This document shows, in pieces, positions 20,071 to 31,140 of a stretch of DNA of 64,000 nt. Position numbers and translations under genes: made by a program. Every line of letters begins with the position of its first letter. Within the stretch, counting starts at the first letter, position 1. The DNA is taken from positions 1 to 64,000 of the forward strand of contig JAUCBJ010003330.1 of the NCBI GenBank assembly GCA_032718475.1, in the 5' to 3' direction. Under the pieces are notes generated by a model. The model did no database searches, was not told the origin of the DNA, and saw nothing but the letters and a program-made list of their open reading frames with translations. Source of the stretch: Nemertoderma westbladi. Taxonomy: Eukaryota; Xenacoelomorpha; Nemertodermatida; Nemertodermatidae.

Positions 20071-20152
20071 TAAGTGGGAATTGATTAGAGGGCATGGGGG
20101 ATGTGGGACTGGTCATACCAAAGTTTTGGTAATGGAAAGTGGCGTGGAGTAA

Positions 20153-20831
20153 AAAATTTAAACAAAATTAATATAATTCCTAATTCTTATTGATGCTAAT
20201 ACATATTACATCGTACTTTTTTTACGGTAATCATGTATATTTAAATATTATTCTTTATAATTTTATAATCTGACATAATCATTTAGATACGAGTCTCTGT
20301 CTATCTGTTTTTTGGATGATAATAAAACATTTTGTCATAAATAATCAATTGTCGTAATCTTCCATCTGATAACAAGACTTGAATTATCGTTATTTATATT
20401 TTACTGTTTGATACCTTTCTTATAGTGCGGCATGAACTTTTATTTATTTTTTTGTGCCTGGTTTTATTTCGTAATCTCTTTTACAGTCTGTGATTCTCAT
20501 ATATTATTATTATAGGTTATTTTCTACATTATTAAATAATTATATAATACAACATAAAAATCGTAATTGTTCAGTTTTTTGTTTCGCGTGGTGGAATTAA
20601 TCAGGTGTTAATTAGTAGGCCTATGTGGAAACTAAACATATATTCGTTGGGTCAAAATATATTGATGGCGGGGGGGTCTTCAGGGAAATATAGATAAAAA
20701 AAAGCTGCTGATTACTCGCAAAAGTTAGCAGCGACTATTTAATGGATAAATGGAGACTCCAGATAATAGATATATTATTATACTATTTAAAATTATATTA
20801 TCTAGTCTAGATTATGAGTCATCTATTTGTT
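20153..20831. other. Spacer between JHY-like and EF-hand genes
   Basis: AT-rich. It contains AATAAA at about 20321, a possible polyadenylation signal for the JHY-like gene. No gene seen. Confidence 0.6.
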
Positions 20832-21383
20832 TCAGTGGTTACTAAGTAACATACGCAACTCTTTTTTCGATAACATTCCGTTTTTATCGATATCCACCAC
20901 AGATAGAATCTTATTAGTATAAGTCTTCAACGTTTCCATATCAAGATCGTTATCACCATCCTTATTCAATAGATCTCTAATAAAGGCCTCTACCTCATCT
21001 CTGTTTAGCTCGCCCGTTTCGCTTTGATCGTAATGCTGGAATATACCATCGAAAACATCTTTCTTAATATCATCGAATGGCTTCATAAAGTTTTCTTCCA
21101 CTGGTAATAAATGAGCCATTGTCGCCAAGGTAACACGCCCTTTTGAGTCACTAAAATGCTCTTTGATAGATTCCTCATATTTACTAACTTTCTCCATATC
21201 TTCTTGTTCTTTCTCAACGAGGTCTACAACTAGTTTATGCAGTTCGCTACCCTCTATGTAACCATTCGAATCCGTGTCGTAATATTTCCAGCACTTTATT
21301 AAATCCGCACTGGTTAACTGTACTTTACCACGAAATTGTATCAAGAAATTTTCTTTCTTATCTAAACTTTCAAGGAATGACAT
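20832..21383 (-). CDS. Calbindin/calretinin-family EF-hand protein (four EF-hands, intronless)
   Basis: A 183-residue calcium-binding protein starting at a clear ATG (MSFLESLDKKENF). Four EF-hand units are visible: a canonical loop DTDSNGYIEGSE (residues about 35-46), a degenerate second loop (DSKGRVTLATM), a weak third loop DQSETGELNRDE and a canonical fourth loop DIDKNGMLSKKE. The segments ENFLIQF and MAHLLPVEENF are the linker signature between EF-hand pairs in calbindin-D28k/calretinin. Those proteins have six EF-hands in about 260 residues, so this copy corresponds to EF3-EF6. The lack of introns suggests a retrocopy or a lineage-specific short form. The frame is intact, so it is probably functional. 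Likely a cytosolic calcium buffer or sensor. Confidence 0.78.
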   Translation of the reverse strand: MSFLESLDKKENFLIQFRGKVQLTSADLIKCWKYYDTDSNGYIEGSELHKLVVDLVEKEQEDMEKVSKYEESIKEHFSDSKGRVTLATMAHLLPVEENFMKPFDDIKKDVFDGIFQHYDQSETGELNRDEVEAFIRDLLNKDGDNDLDMETLKTYTNKILSVVDIDKNGMLSKKELRMLLSNH

Positions 21384-22769
21384 CGTTCATTTGAATCAGT
21401 TACTAATTATTAGCAGGAATATATTCAATTTACTTGAAAATATATATTATTCAGAAAATAGGCATATAGCAGCTAACAAACTGACAATCTTTATTACAAA
21501 TTATTTTATATAATGCATGGTTACAATATAATCACTACTGTACTCTAGTCTGTCAATATTGATGCCAACATGTGGGATTGACTACTTAACTAGGGACAGG
21601 GTAATAAAATGTTTGGAATATATTCTTTCTGTATAATATTATGTATAGCTACATCTGCACTAGGGCAGCATTAGACACAGAGTCGATCACTATCTATATT
21701 CGCTCACGGTTATGCTATTATTTGCCAAGAATTCGAATCTCCAATTTCGGAAAAGTGCCAGCTGCTGTAATTAGATAGGCATAGATTCTGTAATCCATTA
21801 AGAATTTATCGAAATTATAACGAAAATGTCTTTAGACTGGGAAGTTTTTGTCTAAAGCTGAGGCCGGCAAAAACATGATGGAAGTATGTTTGTATGTATG
21901 TATGAAGTTTCAAACCACTTGCTTGTATTGGAAAGTTGTAAACGCGACTATTTATCAATTAGCATCTAGTTGTTGAATAAAAAAGTTGGGTGCGATTCGA
22001 TGTGCGATATTCGAAATATTAGCATATTATCAACATTATGGAACGCTAAATTAAATACCACCACTACACTTTGACAGCTGAACAACATTTTACTAATTAT
22101 TATTGTCAATTGGAGTTACGTATATTAATTATATCGTTAATTATTGTTCTATCTCTATTCATTCAATTAGAGTAATACCAAGCAGTACATCATTAATATA
22201 TCGTATCTATAGGGAGTATTGTAATGTAAAGGCTTGTTTTGTATATCTGGGACGTTTACAACAGCTGTCGATTAAACTAACAAAACCATAAAACTGAACC
22301 AGGGACCAACAGCTGTTGAGTAGACTCAATCACTCAATGGACGGTTTCATAAGCTTTCATAGGAGGTTTCTATTTTATATTGGTTGCTTCCGATATTTAT
22401 TATTAGGCTAACTGTGAATATGTTATGTAGAAATTATTTGTGTTCTATATTTTATTTATCTAATACTACAGTACAAGACCCCTTCGCAAAGTAAACCGCT
22501 CTTTAGGAGTGTTTCCCAGGTTGCGGATATTTCACACATCGCACTAATTATTGTGATTTGTCTGTTTATACGAGTGTGTGTTACATTAGACGTGGGGCAG
22601 TTTGTTTGGTTGATGCAAGTCATTCTTAGTTTGCATCTTCCAATCAGTTTCTTGGAGTCTGTGTTAGACAGGTTCGTTTAAAGTCATCTTGGTGGCGCTC
22701 TAGTATCTGTTAACCGATAATATTGTTTCAGAACATCTACATTGACTCAAAAATAGTGTCGTCGAGCTA
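21384..22769. other. AT-rich intergenic region
   Basis: It includes a short TGTATG simple repeat near 21890 and two CAGCTGT-containing stretches at about 22260-22315. No gene seen. Confidence 0.6.
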
Positions 22770-23110
22770 GAAATTGCGACCAAAATATGAAAACCTGGCA
22801 TTCTTCACATGCGAGAAGATCCATACCAATATCTCATTAGTCCCTCTTCCCCCAGATTTGACACTTGGACAGATGGCTTTCGTTGTGAGGACCAGCATTT
22901 GTACAATTATTATGCTTTGGCAGCTTCATGGAGAGAATAAGCATTGTTGGACATCAGTCCATGACTTTCTAGAGTGACCTTTTAAATGACACTGGCCTTG
23001 AAGATGCGTTTATTATATTCTCGCTAAAGTTATCGGCGATAGGAAGTTCTGTATGGCGTTCCAATTTTGTCGATAAGCCTACATAGCATTCTTAAAGCAG
23101 CTGAAATGCA
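22770..23110 (+). mobile_element. Decayed LINE tail, same family as 1612-1918
   Basis: On the + strand, fragments corresponding to ATGCTTTGGCAGCTTCATGG, GACATCAGTCCATGACTTTC, CACTGGCCTTGAAGATGCGT and TTTTGTCGATAAGCC follow the same order as the 1.6-1.9 kb copy. It ends in AGCAGCTGAAATGCAGAATG. Multiple stops and indels make it a dead remnant. Confidence 0.65.
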
Positions 23111-23690
23111 GAATGCCGATTACAGATATATTAATCTAAATGAAACTCATACGCATAATACTATAAGAAATATTACTGGCCTACTACTGTATATTACCGG
23201 AAGTACAGTATTATAATTTTGTAAATAGCCAACTCCACCAGCCAAACTATCCTCATATTATTATAACCACTCACGAGTGTACAATTTTGGGGAGGTTGCT
23301 AGGCAACTATAGCAAAACAAGTATTCATTTTCAGTAGGCCTACTACAGTACATATGAATCATATAAATACACACTGCACACTGGTGGTAGGCCATGCTCG
23401 GTCTCTTGCTTCAGACAAATAAAAATCAATAAAGGCGGAAAAAACGTGACAATTAAAATAGGCGCAATAATATTTATTAATAATAAATGCTGATTTGTAT
23501 TGAGTGATTCTTCTTGAACAATTTTCTTACACTTATATCGGTTTAAAGTCATTTAGTTTGAGACAACATAGGGTTGTATTGCAGCCTCATCTTATGTTTA
23601 ATACGATTATCCGTTGAAATTAAAGATAATATTAGTAGTAAATTTGTTGATTAAATTTCAAGGAAGATAATTTTAGATTGAAACACTACC
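23111..23690. other. Spacer upstream of PIERCE1
   Basis: AT-rich. It presumably holds the promoter and 5' UTR of the PIERCE1-like gene, but I see no clear TATA box or initiator. Confidence 0.4.
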
Positions 23691-23981
23691 ATGACGTCAC
23701 CTGGAGACTCTGGTAACCAAGACGACCCCGCAACCTCAGACTTCTACCGGACTTTGGATGACCTCCCGGACCGGTTCGAGCACCCTTCCCGTATCCATGG
23801 TTACGGGATACCACCACGCCTCAACGAGCACCCATTCTACCGCACCACTAACTCCGTGTACGGTTCACGAGCACCGTCGGTGCACACAACCTCGACAAAA
23901 TACTTCCCGCGGGTACAGAAGTTCAGTTCCGATTTGGGAAAGTGCGGAATGTATAGAAACCAAGGAGTAAATACAGGATAA
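23691..23981 (+). CDS. PIERCE1: PIERCE1-like axonemal microtubule inner protein
   Basis: A 96-residue single-exon ORF from an ATG. It has the whole signature of PIERCE1 (C9orf116), which inserts into the wall of ciliary doublet microtubules to help dock outer dynein arms. TSDFYRTLDDLPDRFEHP is followed by GYG, then FYRTTNSVYGSRAPSVH, YFPRVQKFSSDL and GMYRNQGVNT. The human protein has about 40 more residues after this block. Here a TAA follows directly, so the C-terminal extension is missing. Human PIERCE1 is spliced as I recall, so the single exon is notable. The ATG at 23691 is the only one upstream of the conserved core in this frame. Confidence 0.87.
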   Translation: MTSPGDSGNQDDPATSDFYRTLDDLPDRFEHPSRIHGYGIPPRLNEHPFYRTTNSVYGSRAPSVHTTSTKYFPRVQKFSSDLGKCGMYRNQGVNTG

Positions 23982-24112
23982 TTAACAACCGTCGATAAAA
24001 TTACATTGAGAATTCGGTAGACAATTATGTCAGTAATAATTTAATAATGTAATGTGGTGTGGAGCTAACTTAACTATTTTGTTGTTGTTTTTGTTGTAAA
24101 AAAAACTGTAGT

Positions 24113-24118
24113 AATAAA
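24113..24118 (+). terminator. Candidate polyadenylation signal of PIERCE1-like gene
   Basis: AATAAA about 130 bp after the stop, preceded by a T-rich stretch. Confidence 0.45.
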
Positions 24119-24620
24119 TAGTACTAAAACCCGAGAATCGCCCATGAATAATACCAGGTTTATACTTTTCGGTCGACATTTTATTGGAATTTTTTGTATG
24201 AAGATTTTTAATTTATCTTTCTACTAAGTGTTTTATAGCGCTTATTTCTGTCATATTTATATAACCTGTACATATACTAAATCTTTTATTGTTTTGGTTA
24301 GATTCAGCACTTCTTCAACCAAAAACCTGTGTTTTTGGTGAAAATCTAGTATTCTTCACATGGTGGTAACTGCAAAGTGAAATATAACGACAGAAAGTTG
24401 GTATTTTTCACATGGGCCCCGAGAATGGTGAAAACTTGACCTTAAATGTAAAAATATTATATAATACTTTTGGATCGGCATCGATCAAGGTAAACTTTCC
24501 GTTTTTTAATTAATAAAATCCGATAATTAATTTTTAACTACGAACAATTGAGTGAGTCTTATAAGTAATTATACCATAAAATTGAAATGTTGTAATATAG
24601 GCCTATTACAGTATGTACCG
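24119..24620. other. Spacer with a repeated TATTCTTCACATGG motif
   Basis: No gene. The motif GTATTCTTCACATGG and close variants occur twice here (about 24351 and 24399), and also near 13322 and 22799. It also contains a partial AACCAAAACAATAAA box on the - strand at about 24288. Confidence 0.4.
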
Positions 24621-25403
24621 TTAACCCTTTCGGTACCTAACTGGAAATTATTCAAATCCCCAAGTGCCCAAGTCTAATTCATGAATTTCTGAAGTCTGTC
24701 TGTCTTTCTGTCAGTTTGTCTGTCAAGACTTTAGAAATAATAGAATCTACTAACAGTCTCACTATAGGGGTTTTCCTTCTCAAGGATTTCATTTCCGCTG
24801 TCAGTTTTCACTTTTGACCCTATCCAGACTGTCTGTCAGTCTGTCTGTCGGTCTGTCTGTCCGTCAAAAATATAAGGAATCACATTAGCTAATTAAAATT
24901 ATCGTTATGGGGGTTTTCCTGGTCAAGGATTTCATTTCCACTTGTAGTTTTCACTTTTTACCCTATCCAGACAGTCTGTCGGTCTCTCTGCCGACTGTCT
25001 GTCCGTCAAAAATATAAGGAATCATATTAGCTAATTAAAATTATCGCTATGGGGTTTTCCTGGTCAAGGATTACATTTCCGCTGTCAGTTTTCACTTTTG
25101 ACCCTATCCAGACCGTCTGTCGGTCTGGTCTGTCGGTCAGTCTGTCCAATTTGAAAACTAACAACAGGGTTTACCTTATTGCTGCAGTCTGGCAGTCTGT
25201 AAGCAGGTCTGCAGTAAGCCTACTGTAGTTAAAGTGCAGTAGATACAAGCTGAAATGCGCCACTAACATATAGAAGCATATACTTATTAGTCCAGCAACA
25301 TTTTCCCTTCTTAGAAATTGAATAAATGTCATGGAACAGACGTATGTGTCATGGCGCTCTACCCATGGAACAGACGTATGTGCCATGGTACCGAAAGGGT
25401 TAA
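24621..25403. mobile_element. TTAA-flanked (piggyBac-like) MITE with internal 142-bp repeats
   Basis: The left end is TTAA plus CCCTTTCGGTACC at 24625-24637. The right end is the exact complement GGTACCGAAAGGG followed by TTAA at 25400-25403. A TTAA target duplication and ends beginning CCC are hallmarks of the piggyBac superfamily. Inside, three tandem copies of about 142 bp (anchors GGGGTTTTCC at 24767, 24910 and 25051) contain GTCTGTC simple repeats and TTTTCACTTTTGACCCTATCC. It has no transposase, so it is non-autonomous. Confidence 0.78.
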
Positions 25404-27589
25404 CCTTATTTTTGCTAAACCCATTAACAGCGGTGTGATATGCACTACTTTATTTCGTAATTTTTATAAGGGAACTCCTCCAGTAAAGGTCACTAGAGGG
25501 ATATCTTTCGTCGGGTGTGTGCGAAGTTCGAAAGACACTTATCCGATCACTTAGGTGCTTCCCTAGTAGAATGCCTACCTCCCTTCCCACGTGACTTCCG
25601 GTTTCGCTCGGGGAACCTGATGTCGAGTGAGTTGACTGTTGAAGATTTGTGTTAGACCCCGGAACCAGTGTAACAAATAAGGGGGTTCAATTTGACTTGT
25701 AGTAAGTACAATGGCATTTACAAGGCAATAACTAATATCTCTCACCAATAATAGCTATTGAACATACCCGGTGCGAAGCGAAGTGGCGTAATACCAATAA
25801 CACTATAATATAAGGTACAATGATAAATAGGCAAGGTGACACTTAATGTAGAAATGCACCTATGGAATGAAGTTCTTAATCGTAAACACAATATTATCAA
25901 TAATACACCTAATATTGACAATAATCACTTCTAAACATCTAACTAATCTCTAATAATAATAGAAATAGTACTTTCACCTGTTATACACCAAAATGTTAGC
26001 TACCCTCTCTCAGCCGTGAGTAGTTCCCAGTAAACCCCCCATCTATTAATAGTCCCTTTCATTGTTACAAACAACCGATTATGTTGACCTTACTGTATTA
26101 TACCTCCTACAGTACTTATTACATCATTATTGTTCGGTGTGTCGATACGCAATATCTAATAGTGGGTTTTGGGCCTCAATATGAGTTCACACCTTCTTCA
26201 TGATTTTATTAATCATGTCATACCACTACTCACTGTAGCCAATAGTTCATCCACAGTTGTTACTAATTGTGTCGTTTATTAGTTTGGGATTATACTCCCT
26301 AACAATTTTAAATTTTTTTCAAATTCTAAAACTAAACTTCGCACCGTTCAAGGTTGACGTCTCAAATCCACTCAATATATTTAATAAAACTGATTTCTCA
26401 TGAATATAAGATTAGTAGATAATAATTAAATTAATTAAATATTGCCTATGAAATTATTGTATATATTTATTTTCACGAAATGTGCTTTCGACTTTATATT
26501 CGAAAAAAGTAAATTTCGAAAAATTTTTCAATTTCGTAGATTGTATTATATCAATGCAATGAGTTAATATAATCACTAATTTATATTGTATTGTGAAATT
26601 CTGGCCCTTGTCAGAAGTTCAAGTTATGCAGGTTATTTAGGGCAGGTTACAGGGACGGATATTATATAAAGGGCCACCAGCGATTCATTCATTTGTATTT
26701 TGTAATTGACTGTAAATTATTGCAGTTAGGAAAGGTCTCAACACCATTCTGAATAGATTATTGGCTTGCATTACTGTATATCAACTTTGTCATATTATAT
26801 ATTATTCAGTAATATTGTATGATAATACATGGTAAGTCTATATTATTTGCCTTACCCCCAACGCCAAATCAATATACTGTTATTGTGGGACGAGCCACGA
26901 AAGTAAGCGAGGTTAGCTTACGGATAACACAATCTCAATCGGTGTGTCTGTCCAGTTTGACAATTGAAATATCGGAATGTGAAAATCTTTTCTCATTTCG
27001 TAATTTGTTATCCCTTCAGGATGAAACTTGGCGGATATACAGTACATACATGCTAAGCCATCCATAGGCTGCGTCTTGTTGGTATGGTAATCCCTCGGCA
27101 GTTCTCCAGTCTACCGCTGCTCGTGCGCTAAAAATATGAAAACATTTTAGAAATGACTGTAATAAACACCTTGCACCTTCATATTAGTGTATATAACTTT
27201 CTTCCTGATGGATACGCTTGCACATGCACATACAGTACATTCTAGACTTTTTTGTGGTCTTAAATCGACTGCAGTTACCCAGTCTGCATCGAGGTGGTAA
27301 AGTGATTAGGGGACATCTTCTTATATTTTGCATATAATTCTTTCGAGGTGATAATTAACATAAGTTTATGTCACGTGCTGCGCGAAGGCCCCATTTCGAG
27401 TTTGTTGTAGTTCGAGTGTTCGAATGTTCGAATGTTCGACGTTAAGATACAAATGTTTGTATTATATTCGCCCGAACTCAGTCTCCCTCTTAGAAACAAC
27501 ACCTGTACTAGAAATACATAGTCGGCGTCTGCGGAACTCCACTACAATTAATCTCCAATTTTCTCTCTAACCGATTCCAGTTTGTTTCC
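25404..27589. other. Long AT-rich intergenic region
   Basis: No gene seen. It has an inverted pair CGGTGCGAAG (25770) / CTTCGCACCG (about 26337), a GGGCAGGTTACAGG fragment of the recurrent motif at about 26641, and a short TTCGAATG tandem at about 27415-27440. Confidence 0.5.
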
Positions 27590-28320
27590 GTAGACTACTC
27601 CCTCTCTCCCTAATGTGGCCTCCCTCAAGGAGGAACTCTATATCCCAACTTATCTTTCTAATATACATACATTAACGACTTACCTAATGCTACATCTCTA
27701 CTAACTAACTACCTTGTTTGCTGACGATACCATACTCATGTGTAAAAAAACTGAAATGACTATTTTCTCAAAAACCAAGTAACACTACAGACTTGCCAGC
27801 TATAAAAATAAACAACCAAATAATAAATATGACTCATAGTGACAAATTCCTCGGCGTGTATATAGATAGTAATATTAACTGAAAACCTCATATAAAATAT
27901 AGTCTATAAAGAAAATCTCAAAATCAGCTGGAATATTCTATAAGCTACGCTATATCTTCCCACTGCACATTCTTCGTTAGTTATACTTCACAGTAATTCA
28001 TCCCTATCTAACCTATTATGGCATTATTCTCCGGGGCAGTGCTCAACCTAGCATACTAAAACCAATACATACAAAAATAAATAGAATAATTAGATGTATA
28101 ACTTTTAGCGACTATAGATCCTCATCTGCCCCCAGATATAAATCTCTTAATTTACCCCCTTTAGACACATTGTATCAATTTCACGTAGGACGCTTTATGT
28201 ACGAAGTAGACTCCAATCTCTCGCCACCATCTATTCTAGAACTCTTTAATAAAACTACCTCTATACATAAATCTATCTGGTCAGTAGGAAAAGGTTTCTC
28301 TTTAAAATATACAGACTCGG
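27590..28320 (+). mobile_element. CR1/L2-like non-LTR retrotransposon fragment (RT to thumb)
   Basis: With many frameshifts the + strand shows a PQGGTL-P-L block, YINDLP, the catalytic FADDT, FLGVYID and a longer intact stretch LHILR-LYFTVIHPYLTYYG through INRIIRCITF. This is the region from RT motif 4 to the C-terminal domain. Its missing C-terminus appears to be at 29790-30075, so the element may have been split by the next one. Confidence 0.6.
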
Positions 28321-28329
28321 GATTAAAGG

Positions 28330-29380
28330 TAAAACATTCGGAATAATTAAAGACCTCCTCTGTAACTGCTTCCGAGTTTCCGATGGACTCCGTTACTCCG
28401 AATTCATAGAACACCTCCGAGGTATTCTACAGGGAGACTGTTTATCCCCAACATGCTCCGCTCTCTCTCTCTCGCCGACCTATCCACTGTCATAGAAAAC
28501 ATTGCTGCAACAGTAAAATATATTTTTTACGCCGACGACCTTTGTGCTCTACGGTAGAAAACAAGAAGAAATCCAAGCAGTGTTAAATTAGATTGAAAAA
28601 TAGTGTCAATCCAATGGAATGGAAGTAAACTTAATCAAAACGAAAATTATCAAATTTAGAAAGGGTGTATCCCTCCGTGCAACTGATAAATTCACATACG
28701 GTTCACATACGTCAGTCAACTTTACTAACCACTATGAATACCTCGGTGTTATTCTACAACACTCGCTCACATTCACAAACCATAATAATTTCAACTAAGA
28801 AACAAAAGGGTTTCGGTATAATCGGATCTCTTAGACAATTCCCCCCTACTCTCCATAGAAACTGGTATCAAAATCTTTAAATCCAAAATCGATCCATAAT
28901 CCTTCGCTGCTATCGGGAGATATTTGAGTATCTTCTGCTCATCTTCGAGAAATCGACAAGGTAAAACTGCTTTTATAAAACAAATGCTCTCAGTACACAG
29001 ACCAACGTCATCGACTACAGTATGGTTTAAAAACTTGTTCAACAAGAAACTTTTACAGAATCAATTTTACAGCTATTTCGTGGCATATTTAACAATGATG
29101 CTGTGGCTGCATAATATTGTGCTTACCGAGAGGAACAATAACTAAACTTTGCCAACGAATCATATTCAGATGGTCCTGGCTTCACATCAAACAGCTGGAA
29201 ACTGGCAAATCAGACCAACAGACACGTTATTACCCGCACAACTTCGCACGGTTTTCACTTCTTGCTTTGCACCAATAAAAAATCCTTACACAAGTTATGC
29301 GAGGACTGCCTATACAAATACAGCAAACATTCGTGCCAAGACCGCTACCATTGCCTAAGTTGCAAGGAGTGTCCAAAGTT
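28330..29380 (+). mobile_element. Second non-LTR retrotransposon fragment
   Basis: A decayed RT: GILQGDCLSPTCSALS, YADDLCAL and NHYEYLGVILQHSLTFTNH. It is followed downstream by a cysteine-rich piece KLCEDCLYKYSKHSCQDRYH (29280-29345). The frame is broken repeatedly. It lies between the two halves of a CR1-like element, suggesting a nested insertion. Confidence 0.5.
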
Positions 29381-29615
29381 ATCTATATTTATTATTATAT
29401 TACCGCTTACTTTAATCCCCTTTAAACTTATTAGGTATATTTATATTACTTCTGGAGCCGGCGTTTTGTATACTGAATTGATTGTGTATTTATATCAGAT
29501 TTATATAATTAACCACCAAATTAAATTTACCGCGTCCTGGGGTGTATCTATAAAAAAAATAACTATTCTACCCGAACGGCAGCTCGCGGCGACTACTGTA
29601 CTGTACTCAGATATA
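29381..29615. other. AT-rich spacer
   Basis: No gene or named repeat seen. It ends at a G run (about 29618-29630). Confidence 0.5.
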
Positions 29616-29773
29616 GGGGGGGGGGGGGGAAACTGGACGCAATAAAAACCCTCTCCAGGGGAAATTGGACGCAAATAACAGATGATTACTATAAAAAATA
29701 AAACTGTAACCAGTTCTATTGTGTTTAGTTTATTGTTTTGGTTCAAATATCGTGCCACTGTAACCTGCTCCAT
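29616..29773 (-). repeat. Interspersed repeat with the AACCAAAACAATAAAC box (long copy 2)
   Basis: Read on the - strand it begins GGAGCAGGTTACAGTGGCAC, then AACCAAAACAATAAACTA, GTTACAGTTTTATTTTTT, CTGTTATTTGCGTCC and CCTGGAGAGGG, the same series as 361-512. A duplicated TTGCGTCCA-TTTCCCC piece closes it. Confidence 0.65.
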
Positions 29774-29789
29774 TCCCTAAATTGATAAT

Positions 29790-30075
29790 TTAACATTGAG
29801 GCGGGATATTAATTCGCCAAGGCGGGTTTTGAGTCCAGTTTCACCCCGTGTCTCACTGTACTACATACAAACTGCTAAGCTATCCTCCACTCAACGATCT
29901 ATGAGTTTTCAAGGTCCCCTGATTTGGAACAACATTCCCTCAGTCATTCGGTCCCTAAAAACAAAATTAAATTTTAGCAAAAAATTAAAATCAACTTATT
30001 ACCATCTATTTAATTCACTGTGTATAACCTACCTTTATATATATTTATTTAAAAAAAAAGAATTACTTTTACCTT
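29790..30075 (+). mobile_element. C-terminal end of a CR1/L2-like retrotransposon
   Basis: The peptide NSPRRVLSPVSPRVSLYYIQ, then TQRSMSFQGPLIWNNIPSVI and FSKKLKSTYY is the standard end of CR1/L2 polyproteins (the FxGPxxWNxIP motif). It probably continues the element at 27590-28320. Confidence 0.7.
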
Positions 30076-30537
30076 TTTGGCCATAATAGAAAGAATTGTA
30101 TTTCTTGAATCAAAACAATATATTGCGCCTAGCATATGTATGACTGAGCCATGAAGGTTAATTACAAAATTTTAAATTTTAATCCGAAACATATAGAAAA
30201 CTACTATTCTCGAATCTGGAAGAACCAATTTGTTCCCTCGTACCCCAAACCACCCCCCCCCCATCCCTATCTTCCCGCTTGTCGCCATCCAATACTTCAT
30301 CATGTCCTTTCTCAACTGCAGCGGCTTACCTAAAATATTAATTATACATACTTATGTGCAATTTGTAACCTTATGAAGTGTCGGAAGAAAGAAAATAAAA
30401 TATATATATTATTAGTTGAAATATACTTCAGTAAACTACCGGTATATTTTGTTATATTGTATATTTACTATGTTTGTACCGTACAGGATATATTTATATA
30501 ATTTTCAAATGGATCTGAATCAAATATATTAAATTGA
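30076..30537. other. AT-rich spacer
   Basis: Nothing recognisable beyond low-complexity A/T tracts. Confidence 0.6.
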
Positions 30538-30620
30538 ATTTGGGTTCGATCCCTGCTGGCGGCAAATTTTATTTTTGTAATATTATACTTCTAAAGAGTC
30601 CTGCCTAAATTAACGCGTGT
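30538..30620 (+). repeat. SINE fragment related to 598-700
   Basis: GGGTTCGATCCCTGCTGGCGG, then AATTTTATTTTT and GTCCTGC-TAAATTAA matches the T-arm and following bases of the repeat at 650-735. Confidence 0.5.
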
Positions 30621-30867
30621 CATGATGTATAATATGGTGACATGGGGTAGTAGGGCCGAGGAAGATGAGGTAACGGTAGTCTGAGGGGTGCGGAGTGAGG
30701 CTCGAGTCGACGCATGAGTTACAAGAATAAGTGATTAATAAATAATAGAATAAAAATATATACATTCTGGCTGCAACAAGCGCGAAATCGCGCAAATGTC
30801 CGCATGAACTAACGCGCGTACTGTCCCCTTGAATGGCTTACTACCAATCTTACAACAAAAAACATTC

Positions 30868-30945
30868 ACCGCAATGGGGGATTGAACTCGGTACCTAGAA
30901 ATTCCAAGTTCCACGCTCTGCCAACTGAGCTAGGGCTGGGGTAAA
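30868..30945 (-). repeat. tRNA-like sequence (SINE head or tRNA pseudogene)
   Basis: On the - strand, box A-like TAGCTCAGTTGGCAGAGC and box B-like GAGTTCAATCC lie at tRNA spacing. The T and anticodon stems are imperfect. No matching tail was identified. Confidence 0.5.
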
Positions 30946-31140
30946 ACAGACTGTAAACAAGGGGGGAAAAGAATTACGCGGAAAAATGACCAGAGAGGGA
31001 GGAAAAACGTAGAGAGGAAGGAAAAACGCAATAATGTATTTTTGTACCATACATATTTTTATTATAATTTTTATACATTTATATATATTGAAACATCAAT
31101 ATTAATATTATGTGAGATCATATAATATAAACTGTTCGCT

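Noticed and set aside
25770-26345. Inverted-repeat transposon bounded by CGGTGCGAAG
   Set aside because: Only about 10 bp match, with no flanking duplication and no similarity further in. This could be chance.
30868-30945. Functional tRNA gene
   Set aside because: Box A and B fit, but the T and anticodon stems are poor and there is no clear terminator. A SINE or pseudogene is more likely.
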